Positions 62,939 to 64,000 of a stretch of 64,000 nt of DNA are shown piece by piece. The translations under genes and the position numbers were made by a program. How positions within the stretch are numbered: the first letter of the stretch is position 1; each line of letters starts with the position of its first letter. The stretch is from NCBI RefSeq assembly GCF_051020975.1, contig NC_135033.1, positions 11,497,501 to 11,561,500 on the forward strand, written 5' to 3'. Under the pieces are notes generated by a model, which was not told the origin of the DNA, ran no database searches, and saw only the letters and a list, made by a program, of their open reading frames with translations. The stretch comes from Osmia lignaria lignaria (Eukaryota; Arthropoda; Insecta; Hymenoptera; Megachilidae).

Positions 62939-63356
62939 TTACTGCCAGCGTTCCGTAAGCTGACTATAGAGTGGCGACCAACGTTGGTCGGTCGGTCCAG
63001 CTAAGAGGTAAACTTGGCATCTCCAATTCAAATAAGATTTGCGAACGGTAACGGGCGGTCTCAGTGTTGAAACCCTTGGCTGGGCAATGGCGTGAGAGAA
63101 CAGCGCGTAATCTAGCCGACCGCAGGAATCTCCGGTGTAATCGATCCTTGAGAGGCTTGTATTCTTTGATAACGTCTCCCATACCCGTTCAATTTCGTTC
63201 CATCTCTGTTACCAGGATTTTAGCGACGCTCGCCGGCACCACGATCGATGAGAATGTTTCTTCGGTACACAGAGGGTCTTCGAGATCGATGCCACCGAGC
63301 TGGATCTGATTTTCCCACCAACTCTCGGCGAAGGGGTCTCGAATTTGGAAGGGAAA
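62939..63356 (-). pseudogene. Coding-like stretch broken by one frameshift, unidentified
   Basis: On the - strand, one frame is open from 63356 to a TGA at 63189-63191 and contains LGGIDLEDPLCTEETFSSIV. A second frame is open from 63208 to a TAA at 62939-62941 and contains DYTGDSCGRLDYALFSHAIA and LLAGPTDQRWSPLYSQLTER. The two overlap and look like one protein interrupted by a one-base shift near 63192-63196. Composition is more protein-like than surrounding frames, but I do not recognise a family. It could be a decayed transposon fragment, a broken gene copy, a sequencing error in a real exon, or chance. Its phases do not fit as the missing syntrophin exon. Confidence 0.3.
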
Positions 63357-64000
63357 TTAGTCCCCGTTTGTGTACATCGAGGTGGCGGGATATAAATTGC
63401 AAGGGACGCTTTCCACTCTACCTTACCCTGTGTACCTTTTGCTGCTCCATCTTGTCTGTCGCTGTTTTCGAAGCAATCGAAAACTTCAATTTAGTCGAAA
63501 TTAGAAAACTGATTTTCCTTCGAGACATTTTGCTACGTGTAAAAATCGTGGCCACTTTACGCTTGCGCTTGATAAAATTACAGAGAAACGCAATATACTC
63601 TGTTTACAAGCGGAAAAGCTTCTAATAACTTTAACTGCAAGATGCGGAGCTTGCAAATTGATAGCCTGAGAATTGTTCCACCTCCTCGTTGTTTTTCAGA
63701 CGAATCGCAGAGGAGGATTTTCACGATAAAACTAGAACCGAGTGTAGAGTAGAAAACACCATTGGTATTTCACTTCAACGGTCCAATTCCCGTTTAACTG
63801 TCGCCGCGAGACGAAACGTATTCCCGCGTGCGAGTTGTCGCGAGTACGAGCGTCTGATTAGCGAACGCGGGTGTGGCTCGACGACGATATTGTTTGGCCC
63901 GTTAACCTCTTGAAAATTCCCTTCCTGCTGCTTTCCTTTACCTAACCTAACCCGCTCGTACCCTCGACGAGTCGACGAGGGACCGATACCCAGTCGGGTA

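Larger units (their letters stand above)
57115..64000 (-). other. Upstream intron of the syntrophin gene to the window edge
   Basis: I looked for the missing PH1 N-half and PDZ exons (the ISIKGGREN and AILSVNGEDL type blocks) on the - strand and did not find them. The stretch contains (GA)n at 57895-57912, T runs at 60818-60834 and 61330-61345, and a coding-like but broken region at 62939-63356. Confidence 0.6.

Noticed and set aside
63938..63955. CCTAACCTAACCC resembling insect telomere repeat TTAGG
   Set aside because: Only about two units, far too few for a telomeric or interstitial telomere array.

Overview
The window looks like nuclear DNA of an insect, most likely a hymenopteran such as a bee. 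The evidence is small exons separated by GT-AG introns, arthropod-type gene content, long AT-rich introns with CG-rich patches, and abundant microsatellites. The order is an inference from composition and feel only. No bacterial operons, ribosomal RNA, confident tRNA or CRISPR array was seen.

Two multi-exon genes point towards each other. On the + strand, 16 spliced exons (8108-15810) encode the C-terminal 1112 residues of an unconventional myosin: a short coiled coil, a full motor domain, one IQ motif, a proline-rich tail and an SH3-like C-terminus. The architecture fits the arthropod myosin Dachs (class XX), which acts in Fat/Dachsous-Hippo growth and planar polarity signalling. All exon phases agree and no frameshift is needed. 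The 5' end lies upstream of 8108 and was not found with certainty. A separate coding-looking exon end at 2-105 may belong to it or to another gene.

On the - strand, five exons (57114 down to 23853) encode the C-terminal 319 residues of an alpha/beta-type syntrophin (Drosophila Syn1-like): the end of the split PH1 domain, PH2 and the syntrophin-unique region. The PDZ domain and the N-terminus were not found and probably lie beyond 64000. Introns of about 17 kb and 12 kb take up most of the window.

The roughly 8 kb between the two stop codons has no supported gene. The most unusual structure is in the last syntrophin intron (about 24280-25427). It appears to be a non-autonomous Helitron-like element with a classic 3' end (7-bp hairpin, then CTAG, then T). 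Inside it are two 17-bp minisatellites in inverted orientation flanking a 93-bp tandem repeat, and each 93-bp unit carries a CTCF-like GCGCCATCTGG core. The remaining DNA is intronic or intergenic, with simple repeats, a 22-bp perfect palindrome, CG-rich blocks that may be regulatory, and one broken coding-like stretch at 62939-63356.
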